A stretch of 64,000 nucleotides of DNA, taken from Paenibacillus polymyxa M1. Lineage in GTDB: Bacteria > Bacillota > Bacilli > Paenibacillales > Paenibacillaceae. The DNA is taken from the NCBI RefSeq assembly GCF_000237325.1, contig NC_017542.1, forward strand, positions 611,001 to 675,000, in the 5' to 3' direction. Made by a program: the position numbers and the translations under genes. This document shows, piece after piece, positions 55,990 to 64,000 of this stretch. The notes beneath the pieces were generated by a model. That model was given only the letters and a program-made list of their open reading frames with translations, was not told the origin of the DNA and did no database searches. Positions within the stretch are counted from its first letter, which is position 1, and the number at the start of each line of letters is the position of its first letter.

Positions 55990-57066
55990 ATGAGTACCTC
56001 TACCTCCCCAACCCTACCCATTCGGATGGGTATCATCGGCTTGGGTCTGATCGCTGAATATCACATCAGATCATTACACAGCATGTCGGGGGTATCGATT
56101 GTGGCCGTTAGTGATGTAAATGCGAACCGCCTTCAAGCCATCGGAGAGCAATTGCAACTGCCTGCCTCCAAGCGGTACTCCCATTATGAAGCATTGATCC
56201 GTGACCCAGAGGTAGATGCGATTCTGTCGCTGACACCCAATGATGTGCATTTTGACATTATTCGTATTGCGCTGGAAGAACACAAAGCTGTACTGGCAGA
56301 GAAACCATTGACACTCACGTGGTCGGAGGCAGGTCAGTTGAAAAAGCTGTATACCGCGAATCCGGTGCCTTTGCTGGTTCACTACAAGCATCGCTACGGC
56401 GCGGCCTTCCAATATACCAAGCAACTGCTGGATGAGCACAAGCTGGGCAAAATCTATAATATTCAATTTCGTTATCTAATGGATGCATTTTCACCGTATC
56501 GTCAGCATCCGTATACATGGCGACACAATTTAGCCAAGGCCGGCTCTGGAGTAGTAGGGGATACGGCCTCACATATTATTGATCTGGCCCGTTTTCTGAT
56601 TGGTGAATTTAAAAGCGTCGCGGCGCTGCTACATATCATTACACCTGAGCGGCCCGATCCGGTCACGGGTCTGCCTGTAAAAGTGGATGTGGAAGATCTC
56701 GCCGCCTTTCATGGCATCATTGGCGATAATACCGTGGGTACCTTCATCACTCACAAAAATGCCATCGGCAAACGTCACGATATCGAAGTGGATATCTACG
56801 GCGAGCTCGGTACACTGCACGCTAGTCTCAATAATCGGGAAAGTATTCGCATCGTGCTGCGTGACCTGGAACACCCGGATGCCGAATACGAGACTTGGGC
56901 TGTTCCTGCCATCTATAATCATACAGCCGATGGCGATTTTGTTAAGCTGGCAAGGGGGGAGTTCGTGGACCGAGCCCCATTGTTCGATGACGGATACAAC
57001 AATCAGTGGGTACTTGAGAAAATACTGCAATCCTGGAGAGAGAACGGACGCTTAGTAGAAGTGTAA
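55990..57066 (+). CDS. Gfo/Idh/MocA family oxidoreductase
   Basis: 358 residues from ATG 55990; a frame extension to 55861 is not coding-like. RMGIIGLGLIAEYHIRSLHS is the NAD(P) Rossmann motif, DAILSLTPNDVHFDI and the catalytic AEKPLTLTWSEA follow near residue 100, and the C-terminal beta-sheet domain has GDTASHIIDLARFL and VDVEDLAAF. These enzymes oxidise sugars, inositols or related compounds; the substrate is unknown. AGAAGGG lies about 13 bp upstream, a little far. Confidence 0.9.
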   Translation: MSTSTSPTLPIRMGIIGLGLIAEYHIRSLHSMSGVSIVAVSDVNANRLQAIGEQLQLPASKRYSHYEALIRDPEVDAILSLTPNDVHFDIIRIALEEHKAVLAEKPLTLTWSEAGQLKKLYTANPVPLLVHYKHRYGAAFQYTKQLLDEHKLGKIYNIQFRYLMDAFSPYRQHPYTWRHNLAKAGSGVVGDTASHIIDLARFLIGEFKSVAALLHIITPERPDPVTGLPVKVDVEDLAAFHGIIGDNTVGTFITHKNAIGKRHDIEVDIYGELGTLHASLNNRESIRIVLRDLEHPDAEYETWAVPAIYNHTADGDFVKLARGEFVDRAPLFDDGYNNQWVLEKILQSWRENGRLVEV

Positions 57067-57120
57067 GGAGATAGTATAGTAATCTTTTTATAAATTAGCC
57101 TGTTTGGCATCCTGAAGGCT

Positions 57121-58599
57121 CTATCTCTTTTCTTGCTGCGTTCTTGCCCGTTTTGTCCCAATCAGCCTCCAGCCTGTTAACAATGCCGACACAAGACAGA
57201 TGGAGGCAGACGTCATAAAGACTACATGCATTCCTTCCAGAAAAATTTCAGGGTGACCCGGAACCAATCCGGTGACTCGATAACCAGCCTCTTTACTCAT
57301 AACATTAAAGAGAATGGTTGTGGCCAGCGTGATCCCTACAACCATCCCGACGTTGCGCACCAGTGAATTAACACTTCCGGCTGAGCCAAGCTGTGTACGG
57401 GGTACCTTGGACATAATCAGCGAATTGTTCGGCGATTGGAATAAACCACTGCCAATACCCAGCATGGCAATCCACAGACCGACGAGCGGGATGGAGCTAC
57501 CTGCATGCAGTTCCGCTAATCCAATTTGGGCAACGACCATAACGACCAGCCCGGCGAAGGTGAGTAGTTCAGACCCGATTTTATCGGAAAGCGCACCGCT
57601 GAGCGGGGCCACAATAACCATAGAGATGGGGAACAACATCAGCAGAAATCCGGCATAAAAGGGCGACAAGTTCAGCATATTCTGTGCATAGAAAGGCGAA
57701 ATGATGTTAAAGCAGAAGTTAGCGACAAACACCAGAAAAGCACACAAAATACTGAGCGAAAACAACGGATTTTTGAATAGAGCGAGCTGTAACAGCGGCT
57801 GTGGACGACGCAATTCCAACCAAATGAATATGGCAAAAGCAACTACAGCCACCACCAGCGAAGCAATAATACGTGGGTCTCCATACCCGACCTGCTGTCC
57901 CAGTAACAATCCGACGAACAAGGTGAGAATGAAAATGGCAAACACCAGGCTACCTGGAACGTCGATCTTATCCTTCACCTTGATCAGATCCTTAGGCAGA
58001 AGCCTCCAGCCCAGAAAGACAGCGATCAGGCCTATCGGTACATTGACCCAGAAAATGTATTGCCAACCCAGCGAGGAGACAATAATACCGCCCAAGCTCG
58101 GCCCGGCGATACTACCCAAAGAAACGAAGGTTCCGATGAGGCCAAGCGCTTTGCCCCGTTCAGTAGACGGGAAGATATCTGTTACGATCCCTTGGCTGTT
58201 CGCCATGGTCATGGATGCTCCAATTGCCTGAATGATGCGCGAAATCAGCAATAGGGAGAGTGAAGAGCTAAGACCGCACAATAGGGAGCCAAGAATGAAT
58301 ATGATCGTGCCGATTTTGAATATTTTGATTTTACCGACCATATCCCCTAGCTTGCCAAAAAATAAAATAGCGGTACATATCGCCATTAAATAGGCGGTTG
58401 TCACCCATTCAATCTGTGCCACAGGTAAATGTAACGTGCGGGACAGCACAGGAAGAGCGATATTAACAATGCTTCCATCCAGGGTGGACATAAACGTAAA
58501 CAGATTTAAAACAATTAAAATCATCCAACGTTTCTTCTGAACTTCGATATTCTCTTGATAGGTTGCAGCAGTTGTAGCAGTTGTAGTAGTTGAACTCAT
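57121..58599 (-). CDS. DHA2-family MFS multidrug efflux transporter (14 TM)
   Basis: 492 residues from ATG 58599 (AGAGGTG upstream). The N-terminus (TFMSTLDGSIVNIALPVLSR) is the motif D1 of the 14-helix DHA2 drug:H+ antiporters, and LISRIIQAIGASMTMANSQG with GLIGTFVSLGSIAGPSLGGI covers the conserved loop 2-3 and motif C region. A Thr/Ala tract at the N-terminus reflects a short GTAGTTG-type DNA repeat. Divergent from a MarR gene; two strong palindromes lie between them. Confidence 0.93.
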   Translation of the reverse strand: MSSTTTTATTAATYQENIEVQKKRWMILIVLNLFTFMSTLDGSIVNIALPVLSRTLHLPVAQIEWVTTAYLMAICTAILFFGKLGDMVGKIKIFKIGTIIFILGSLLCGLSSSLSLLLISRIIQAIGASMTMANSQGIVTDIFPSTERGKALGLIGTFVSLGSIAGPSLGGIIVSSLGWQYIFWVNVPIGLIAVFLGWRLLPKDLIKVKDKIDVPGSLVFAIFILTLFVGLLLGQQVGYGDPRIIASLVVAVVAFAIFIWLELRRPQPLLQLALFKNPLFSLSILCAFLVFVANFCFNIISPFYAQNMLNLSPFYAGFLLMLFPISMVIVAPLSGALSDKIGSELLTFAGLVVMVVAQIGLAELHAGSSIPLVGLWIAMLGIGSGLFQSPNNSLIMSKVPRTQLGSAGSVNSLVRNVGMVVGITLATTILFNVMSKEAGYRVTGLVPGHPEIFLEGMHVVFMTSASICLVSALLTGWRLIGTKRARTQQEKR

Positions 58600-58632
58600 T
58601 ATTAACACCTCTTTATCGTTGACAGTCCCTCT

Positions 58633-58652
58633 TTAGTTGCGTGCGCAACTAA
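58633..58652. promoter_or_regulatory. MarR operator, copy 1
   Basis: TTAGTTGCGTGCGCAACTAA, a 20-bp palindrome with one central mismatch, 34 bp upstream of the MFS start. Confidence 0.85.
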
Positions 58653-58677
58653 ATGAACGGTTCTAGTGTACAGCAAA

Positions 58678-58697
58678 TTAGTTGCGTGCGCAACAAT
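58678..58697. promoter_or_regulatory. MarR operator, copy 2
   Basis: TTAGTTGCGTGCGCAACAAT shares the first 17 bases with copy 1, spaced 45 bp from it. The two sites can serve both divergent genes. Confidence 0.85.
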
Positions 58698-58763
58698 AGT
58701 ATTGTAAACTTTGTTTTGGTCCCAGCTGGGGATTGCCATTTTCAAGCCAATGAGGTGAATTTG

Positions 58764-59186
58764 ATGAGAAAAAAACCGATTGGAAAGCTAATTTCCCACC
58801 TGTACCGTCGAAATCAAAAAATACTGTCCAAAAAACTGGCTCCTTACGGAATCGGCAGTGGGGGACAACACAGTTTCTTAAAGCTTATTTTGCAGCGACC
58901 GGGCATTACACAGGAGCAACTGACGAATGAACTTAAATTTGACAAGGCAACCACAGCCCGCTCTGTAAAACAATTAGAGGAATCAGGCTACATTGAACGT
59001 AAAACGGACCCGAATGATCGTCGTTCTCAACTTGTATCTCCTACGGCCAAGGCGTTAGAGTTCGCTCCTGTCCTACAAGCAATACTGGACGAGCTCAATG
59101 CCGGTCTTGTCCACAATTTATCCGAAGAGGAAGAGGACCTTCTGATCGACTTACTGCAAAAGATTAGTATAGATCCTGACGAATAA
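58764..59186 (+). CDS. MarR family transcriptional regulator of the DHA2 pump
   Basis: 140 residues from ATG 58764 (TGAGGTGAA upstream); a longer frame to 58653 runs through both operators. The winged helix has PGITQEQLTNELKFDKATTA and RSVKQLEESGYIERKTDPND, continuing RRSQLVSPT, matching MarR/SlyA proteins. Divergent position and the two palindromes suggest it represses the pump and itself. Confidence 0.92.
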   Translation: MRKKPIGKLISHLYRRNQKILSKKLAPYGIGSGGQHSFLKLILQRPGITQEQLTNELKFDKATTARSVKQLEESGYIERKTDPNDRRSQLVSPTAKALEFAPVLQAILDELNAGLVHNLSEEEEDLLIDLLQKISIDPDE

Positions 59187-59231
59187 ATAAAGCAGGAGTT
59201 AGCATAGAGGATCGGCGGGTAAAAGAAAAAG

Positions 59232-59279
59232 GAAAAAAGAAATAAGCAGCCACCACGGAGAATACTCTGTGGTGGCTGC
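59232..59279 (-). terminator. Terminator of the TetR gene
   Basis: 11-bp stem GCAGCCACCAC/GTGGTGGCTGC; on the minus strand it is followed by a T-rich run (59232-59245). Confidence 0.8.
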
Positions 59280-59305
59280 CAGCCCCGCTATATGGCATTC
59301 GCAAT

Positions 59306-59896
59306 TCAGTCCAAGCTAATCCCTTCGAACGCATTCATGACTAATTGTCGTACATAGGCATCGTCTAATGGATAACCGGTTACCAGCAATCGATAAAAAA
59401 CCGGCCCATAAATGAGATCGATACATAATTCAACATCGAGATGCTCCTTCAATTCCCCACGCTCTATTCCCCGCTCAATAAGATGCCGGGCTTCAAGTCG
59501 CCGTGGATGAAAATACCGGGTTCGGTATGCCTCTGACAACCCTGCATCAAGTTGCCCTTCGCCAATTAACTCCGTAATAATTTTACCTTCTCGACTGATT
59601 AGAAACCGTACTAAATTCGTAGCATGAATGAGAATATCGTCTAGTACACGACCCGTGTCGGGTACAGGTAATCTTGCCATGGTAGCTGACAGGAAGCCAT
59701 CCATGACTACGGCAGCTTTGTTAGGCCACCATTTATAAATGGTGGCTTTGCTCACTTTCGCTCGCTCCGCAATTTTTTCTACTGTTACCGCTCCAAAGCC
59801 TTGCTCCAACAGTAGATCATAGGAGGCGGCAAGGATAGATTTTTGCGACTCGACATTACGCGGACGTCCTCTTTTACTCTGCACTGGAATGCTCAC
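59306..59896 (-). CDS. TetR/AcrR family transcriptional regulator
   Basis: 196 residues, GTG start at 59896. The helix-turn-helix is GFGAVTVEKIAERAKVSKAT followed by IYKWWPNKAAVVMDGF, the classical TetR pattern. The C-terminal domain is of the TetR_C_11/AcrR type (LICLRF... absent; DVELCIDLIYGPVFYRLLVT present). Divergent from an MFS pump, with three copies of the same operator in between. Confidence 0.92.
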   Translation of the reverse strand: MSIPVQSKRGRPRNVESQKSILAASYDLLLEQGFGAVTVEKIAERAKVSKATIYKWWPNKAAVVMDGFLSATMARLPVPDTGRVLDDILIHATNLVRFLISREGKIITELIGEGQLDAGLSEAYRTRYFHPRRLEARHLIERGIERGELKEHLDVELCIDLIYGPVFYRLLVTGYPLDDAYVRQLVMNAFEGISLD

Positions 59897-59930
59897 CTTC
59901 TTACATAGATATAAGAAAACATTAAAATAA

Positions 59931-60052
59931 ACTATACGTTCAGTATATCAAATATCAGGTAAGAATAAAAAGTTGAATTTACCTATTTACAAAACGAAAC
60001 GTTCAGTATATTATTTGATTATCGAATTAAAGAACTATACGTTCAGTATTTA
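59931..60052. promoter_or_regulatory. Three TetR operator copies
   Basis: ACTATACGTTCAGTATATC (59931-59949), ACGAAACGTTCAGTATATT (59994-60012) and ACTATACGTTCAGTATTTA (60034-60052) share the core ACGTTCAGTAT in one orientation, each with a TATAC/GTATA-type dyad in two of the copies. They cover the region between the regulator and the pump. Confidence 0.8.
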
Positions 60053-60072
60053 AATTATTGAGGAGGATTATC

Positions 60073-61296
60073 ATGCAAAGAGAACAACAAGCCGTAGAAG
60101 GTAACCGTATTTCAAATTGGATGATGTTTCTGTTGGCAGCGGCATGCGGCCTTATTGTTGCCAACCTTTACTATGCTCAAACCCTGGTAGGACCTATTCA
60201 TGTAGCGATGGACCTTTCTTCCACAACAGCGGGCTTCATTGTCACTTTAACTCAAATCGGTTATGTTGTGGGCCTGCTGTTTATCGTACCCATTAGCGAC
60301 ATTATTGAAAATCGACGGCTCATGGTCGTATCGCTCATCATTACAGTCTGTGCATTGCTCGTTGCTGCCTTCGCCCCCAATGCCACGTTGTTCCTGACCG
60401 CATCCTTGTTCATTGGAGTTGGATCTGTAGTAGCCCAAATACTGGTACCGTATGCTACCTATTTAGCATCCGAAGAGCAGCGCGGCCGGGTTGTCGGGAA
60501 TGTCATGAGCGGACTCTTGCTAGGGATTATGTTCGCACGTCCATTGGCAAGCTTCATAACCAGCATCTGGGGCTGGCAAGCCGTATTTATTATGTCAGCC
60601 ATTGTTTTGACGTTGTTGACGATTCTTCTCTCGCGGGCTCTTCCAGAGCGCAAGCCTGTACCTACAGTATCTTACAGTAAACTGATTCTCTCGCTAGGTA
60701 CTCTTTTCAAACAAACGCCCGCATTGCGCCGCCGTGCCTTATATCAAGCCTGCTTATTTGGTGCCTTCAGCCTGTTTTGGACGGTTGTTCCTCTACGCTT
60801 GGCGGATGATTTCGGCATGTCTCAGCAAGGGATTGCACTGTTTGCTCTAGTAGGTGTAGGGGGCGCAATAGCAGCTCCGATTGCCGGGAGATTGGCTGAT
60901 AAAGGTTGGAGCAAAGGTTTAACCGGGCTAGCTATGGTCATTGCCGCCTTGTCCTTTTTGGTCATCTATATTTTCCAAAGTCATTCGACGGCTGCGCTCA
61001 TCCTTCTCTTTGTTTCAGCGATTACACTGGATATGGCTGTATCAGGAAACCTTGTGCTTGGGCAACGCGTTATTTACTCCTTGGGAAGTGAAGCGAGAGG
61101 GCGTCTGAACGGATTATTCATGTCTATCTTTTTCATAGGTGGAGCGATTGGATCATCATTAGGTGGTTGGTCTTATGCGTTGGGTGGTTGGAATTTCAGC
61201 GCTCTGATTGGAGTCATTTTGCCTGTGCTGGCTTTACTCTACTATTTCACTGAGAAAGAAACTGGTGGAGACGTACGAAAGAAACAAATCGGGTAA
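60073..61296 (+). CDS. MFS transporter, 12-helix efflux type
   Basis: 407 residues from ATG 60073 (TTGAGGAGGA upstream). Twelve helices are predictable, beginning NWMMFLLAAACGLIVANLYY (family with a conserved NLYYAQ motif, as in YfiS/AraJ-like exporters) and including GRVVGNVMSGLLLGIMFARP. Substrates of these pumps are various drugs or sugars. Its expression is likely induced when the divergent TetR protein releases the three operators. Confidence 0.92.
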   Translation: MQREQQAVEGNRISNWMMFLLAAACGLIVANLYYAQTLVGPIHVAMDLSSTTAGFIVTLTQIGYVVGLLFIVPISDIIENRRLMVVSLIITVCALLVAAFAPNATLFLTASLFIGVGSVVAQILVPYATYLASEEQRGRVVGNVMSGLLLGIMFARPLASFITSIWGWQAVFIMSAIVLTLLTILLSRALPERKPVPTVSYSKLILSLGTLFKQTPALRRRALYQACLFGAFSLFWTVVPLRLADDFGMSQQGIALFALVGVGGAIAAPIAGRLADKGWSKGLTGLAMVIAALSFLVIYIFQSHSTAALILLFVSAITLDMAVSGNLVLGQRVIYSLGSEARGRLNGLFMSIFFIGGAIGSSLGGWSYALGGWNFSALIGVILPVLALLYYFTEKETGGDVRKKQIG

Positions 61297-61310
61297 AGAT
61301 CAGCTTTAAG

Positions 61311-61739
61311 CTATGCCGTACGTAAAAGCATCATCATTAAAATGGCTGTTCCCAAGAGAAAACAAAGGGGCGAATAGAGCACAGTATCCCATTTTGCAAA
61401 AACCGTTCCTTTTTTTCTCTTGAAGAACCCTACCCATTTGAAATCTCCTATAGATCGTAAAATAAATAAACATGACAACAAGCCTGCACCGTAGAAATAG
61501 AAGAAATGGAAAAACTGAATTGGTACGACTCTCCCTAACTCCAAAACGAACCAAGCGGCTAAGGCTAGTAAAATGGCAACAATCGACGTCCCTATTTTGG
61601 AGGGTTTAAAAAGCAAATCCGTTCCCGTGCTTGGGATCGCTGCCTTAGCACCTTTTTGTCCGCCGAATACCCAATATAAGTGCATACCGCTCAGTACAAA
61701 TAGAATTCCGCCAACTGCCCATGTAAGTAACTCCAACAT
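61311..61739 (-). CDS. DUF3995 membrane protein
   Basis: 142 residues, four membrane helices. SGMHLYWVFGGQKG at helix 1 and the later PIQFFHFFYFYGAGLLSCLF match the DUF3995 family of small Gram-positive membrane proteins of unknown function. It is 12 bp downstream of the TetR gene at 61752 and probably co-transcribed with it. No clear ribosome site could be singled out. Confidence 0.88.
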   Translation of the reverse strand: MLELLTWAVGGILFVLSGMHLYWVFGGQKGAKAAIPSTGTDLLFKPSKIGTSIVAILLALAAWFVLELGRVVPIQFFHFFYFYGAGLLSCLFILRSIGDFKWVGFFKRKKGTVFAKWDTVLYSPLCFLLGTAILMMMLLRTA

Positions 61740-61751
61740 CTGATATCCCCC

Positions 61752-62261
61752 TTAATTTGAAATCCACTCTGTCCAAATCATATGAATATGCTGCTGGATC
61801 GCTTCTTCACTTAACGTCTCTTGCTTGAGACGTTCATACCAACCCAAATAGTAATGGTACAACATCCATGACCTCTGAGAGGCTTTCTCTGGCTGCATTC
61901 CCTTCTGGACTAAAAGCTCTTTCATAAACTCCATTCGCATCTGTTCGACTTCATTGAGCAAGGAACGGTAACTATCATCCTTCAATGACAGCTTGCGCAG
62001 ATAAAACAGAAAATCTCCCCGTTTCGTCTTGCCGAACATCTGGGTTAGCACCTCTCTAATCCGCTCATCTGCGGTCGCATGGGTGATGGACGCGGTCATC
62101 ACCTGTTGTGTCGTCTGTGCCTTCCATGTCTCTACAATTTGTCTAATATAGCTGCTGCGATTGGTAAAATACCAATAAAAACTGCTCTTACTGCACCCTA
62201 AAGCAGTAGCCATTTTTTCAACAATGAGTTGATCAATTCCGCCCTGTTCAAAACGTTCCAT
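61752..62261 (-). CDS. TetR family transcriptional regulator, start uncertain
   Basis: 169 residues from ATG 62261. The helix-turn-helix IVEKMATALGCSKSSFYWYF is intact, and the C-terminal domain (AKGMQPEKASQRSWMLYHYY-like region) follows. However, helix 1 of the fold would begin upstream: the frame stays open for 25 more codons (PYRKKAKEIPKIIVTEEQWI then QKG) to a TAG at 62337-62339, without any ATG, GTG or TTG. Either a rare start (ATA 62333) is used or the gene has lost its start codon. The downstream DUF3995 gene is its likely operon partner. Confidence 0.8.
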   Translation of the reverse strand: MERFEQGGIDQLIVEKMATALGCSKSSFYWYFTNRSSYIRQIVETWKAQTTQQVMTASITHATADERIREVLTQMFGKTKRGDFLFYLRKLSLKDDSYRSLLNEVEQMRMEFMKELLVQKGMQPEKASQRSWMLYHYYLGWYERLKQETLSEEAIQQHIHMIWTEWISN

Positions 62262-62441
62262 TCCTTTTTGAATCCATTGTTCTTCTGTGACAATGATCTT
62301 AGGTATCTCTTTCGCCTTCTTTCTGTACGGTATCGTCTAGATGAGAAATATTCTACAGTGTTTTTAATAGGGTGTAAATATAGGCCTATTCGTCTTCATA
62401 GCCGGATGATAAATAAGACAGAAACTTACATAAACGTCCAC

Positions 62442-62470
62442 TTGAAATACCTGCGAATTTGATCTATAAT
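62442..62470 (+). promoter_or_regulatory. SigA-type promoter of thrS
   Basis: TTGAAA (62442-62447), 17-bp spacer, TATAAT (62465-62470). It sets the start of the T-box leader near 62477. Confidence 0.85.
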
Positions 62471-62476
62471 GCTGTA

Positions 62477-62820
62477 GCATATAGTAATATTCAAGGCATT
62501 GACCAAAGACATGATTTCCTTGAAGGGCCGTTCAGAGAGAAAAGACGAGGCTGAGAGCTTTTCCGGCAACCGCATGTGAAGTTACCCCTTTGTAGCCGTG
62601 ACGTTGAACGTGTAACTGTGCAAGCTGGCAGTGACATCAGTAAGCGCCCACCGATTTATCCCCGTTAACGGATACCAATGGAGGGCCACGCAGGTCGTGC
62701 ATGAGCATGTTTGGATGAACATGAATGTATGTACAGTAGCGGGCCGAACTAGGGTGGAACCACGAGCTGAACGCACTCGTCCCTTGAGGGAGAGAGGCGT
62801 TTTTTTGCGTTCAATTTTGA
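62477..62820 (+). ncRNA. T-box leader (threonine) controlling thrS
   Basis: The conserved T-box AGGGTGGAACCACG is at 62751-62764. Antiterminator pairing AGGG/CCCT with ACGAG/CTCGT competes with the terminator stem at 62776-62797. Upstream, a GAGGCTGAGAGCTTTTCC element resembles the Stem I/AG-bulge region. The specifier should be a Thr codon, probably ACC near 62584-62586, but I could not place it firmly. Uncharged tRNA-Thr would stabilise the antiterminator. Confidence 0.88.
62772..62806 (+). terminator. T-box-controlled intrinsic terminator
   Basis: Stem CTCGTCCCT/AGGGAGAGAG followed by GCG and seven T, overlapping the antiterminator. Confidence 0.8.
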
Positions 62821-62853
62821 TATAGCACACAATTTGAAATGGAGGCTTTAATC

Positions 62854-64000
62854 GTGAGTATTCAAGTGAAATTGCCGGATGGAGCCGTACGTGAGTACGA
62901 GCAGGGCGTAACAATCGCCGACGTGGCGGGTTCGATCAGCTCCGGGCTGAAAAAGAACGCAGTAGCAGGTAAAGTGAACGGGAAGGCTGTAGATCTGAAC
63001 ACCGTTTTGGATGAGAACGTTGACCTTGAGATCATTACGCTGGACGGTGCTGACGGTCTGGAAATTTATCGTCACAGTACAGCGCATTTGCTCGCTCAGG
63101 CGCTCAAACGCATTTACGGCGAGAAGAACGTGAAGCTGGGTATTGGTCCAGTTATCGACAGCGGGTTCTACTATGACATTGATATCGAAAACCCACTGTC
63201 CGTTGACGATCTGGCGAAGATCGAAAAGGAAATGGCGAAGATCACGCAGGAAAATCTGCCGATTACACGTCGTGTGGTTAGCCGTGAGGAAGCAACTCGT
63301 ATTTTTGGTGAAATGGAAGATCCATTGAAGCTGGAACTGATCCGTGATTTGCCAGAAGAAGCGGAAATTACAATTTATGATCAAGGCGAATTTTTTGACC
63401 TGTGTCGTGGCCCGCATCTGCCGTCCACTGGCCGTATCAAGGCTTTCAAATTGTTAAGTGTAGCGGGTGCATACTGGAGAGGCGATTCCAACAACAAGAT
63501 GCTGCAACGTATCTACGGAACAGCATTCCCTAAAAAAGCACAACTGGATGAGCATTTGCACTTGCTGGAGGAAGCAAAAAAACGCGACCATCGCAAGCTG
63601 GGTAAAGAGCTGGAGCTGTTCATGTTCTCCGAAGAAGCACCTGGTATGCCGTTCTACCTGCCTAAAGGTATGGTTGTGCGTACTGCGTTGGAAGATTATT
63701 CCCGTGACATTCAACGTCTGCATGGCTATGAGGAAGTACGTACACCGCTGATGATGAACAACCGTCTGTGGGAACAATCGGGACACTATGAGCATTACAA
63801 GGAAAACATGTACTTCTCCGAAGTAGATGAAACTACTTTTGCTTTGAAACCGATGAACTGCCCAGGGCATATGCTTGTATTTAAAAATGAACTTCATTCT
63901 TACCGCGATCTGCCGATTCGTATATCCGAATTTGGACAAGTGCATCGTCATGAGCTGTCCGGCGCGCTGAACGGTATGATGCGTGTTCGTACATTCTGTC
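62854..64000 (+). CDS. thrS: Threonine--tRNA ligase, 3' end beyond window
   Basis: 382 residues visible. The GTG start at 62854 has GGAGG upstream. The TGS domain covers residues 1-62 (VKLPDGAVREYEQGVTIADV), the editing domain has HSTAHLLAQAL near residue 73 and the CRGPHLPSTG metal site near 185, and the class II catalytic core begins with MNCPGHMLVFKNELHSYRDL and ELSGALNGMMRVRTF. It charges tRNA-Thr and edits Ser-tRNA-Thr. It is controlled by the T-box leader directly upstream. Confidence 0.97.
   Translation, partial: MSIQVKLPDGAVREYEQGVTIADVAGSISSGLKKNAVAGKVNGKAVDLNTVLDENVDLEIITLDGADGLEIYRHSTAHLLAQALKRIYGEKNVKLGIGPVIDSGFYYDIDIENPLSVDDLAKIEKEMAKITQENLPITRRVVSREEATRIFGEMEDPLKLELIRDLPEEAEITIYDQGEFFDLCRGPHLPSTGRIKAFKLLSVAGAYWRGDSNNKMLQRIYGTAFPKKAQLDEHLHLLEEAKKRDHRKLGKELELFMFSEEAPGMPFYLPKGMVVRTALEDYSRDIQRLHGYEEVRTPLMMNNRLWEQSGHYEHYKENMYFSEVDETTFALKPMNCPGHMLVFKNELHSYRDLPIRISEFGQVHRHELSGALNGMMRVRTFC

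Overview
The window reads as chromosome of an endospore-forming Gram-positive bacterium, most likely a Paenibacillus of the polymyxa group. Supporting features are a GerA/GerC/GerB spore germinant receptor operon, a T-box leader ahead of thrS, an SOS box of the Bacillus type (GAAC-N4-GTTC), a cre-like catabolite site, a YesMN-type two-component system next to a sugar ABC transporter, and strong AGGAGG ribosome sites with frequent TTG/GTG starts. The genus call is inference from gene content, since no database was searched.

Layout. 0-2 kb is a scarred region: an SDR cut by the window edge, a HAD hydrolase missing its N-terminal half, the 3' half of a tRNA-Thr, and a 40-residue peptide gene. 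2.2-6.2 kb is the ger operon on the minus strand. 6.5-8.3 kb is an AraC regulator divergent from an SDR. 8.5-13.6 kb is a complete fructoselysine (frl) operon, frlC-frlA-frlB-frlD-frlR, with two promoters and a cre-like site. 13.9-20.3 kb is a mixed stretch: two helical-bundle proteins, an acetyltransferase, a hydrolase, a chymotrypsin-like protease and an ArsR/flavin-reductase pair. 20.4-25.3 kb holds sulfur metabolism (metY and a CoA-disulfide reductase/rhodanese behind CstR-like operators), several tiny membrane proteins and an SOS-controlled winged-helix protein. 26.0-31.5 kb carries a MarR gene and an Fe-S protein sharing an operator, an HD-GYP phosphodiesterase, an orphan histidine kinase and an NAD(P)-binding protein.

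31.6-38.7 kb has an ECF sigma/anti-sigma pair, RidA, a MurG paralogue, a TspO-like membrane protein, a bile acid:sodium symporter family transporter behind a structured leader RNA, and an Old Yellow Enzyme with an operator at its start site. 38.8-46.1 kb has an acetyltransferase, then a YesN/YesM pair divergent from two ABC permeases and a sugar-binding lipoprotein. 46.2-52.8 kb has a DHFR-like protein with a WYL regulator, a SNF2 helicase with an unknown partner, and a VanY-type peptidase lipoprotein. 53.0-55.8 kb is a compact four-gene island (unknown protein with an apparent AUU/AUC start, Ser-rich lipoprotein, glutathionylspermidine-synthase-like ATP-grasp enzyme, DUF350 membrane protein) that resembles the poorly understood YjfC/YjfL/YjfM and YgiBC neighbourhoods of Enterobacteria. 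56-62.3 kb has a Gfo/Idh/MocA oxidoreductase and two efflux pumps, each divergent from its own regulator with repeated operators in between. The window ends in thrS under T-box control.

The signals most worth testing are the nested leader RNA before the symporter (36264-36362), the ATP-grasp/DUF350 island, the operator shared by the MarR gene and the Fe-S protein, and the SOS-boxed small DNA-binding protein. No CRISPR array, rRNA, intact tRNA or intact insertion sequence was seen.
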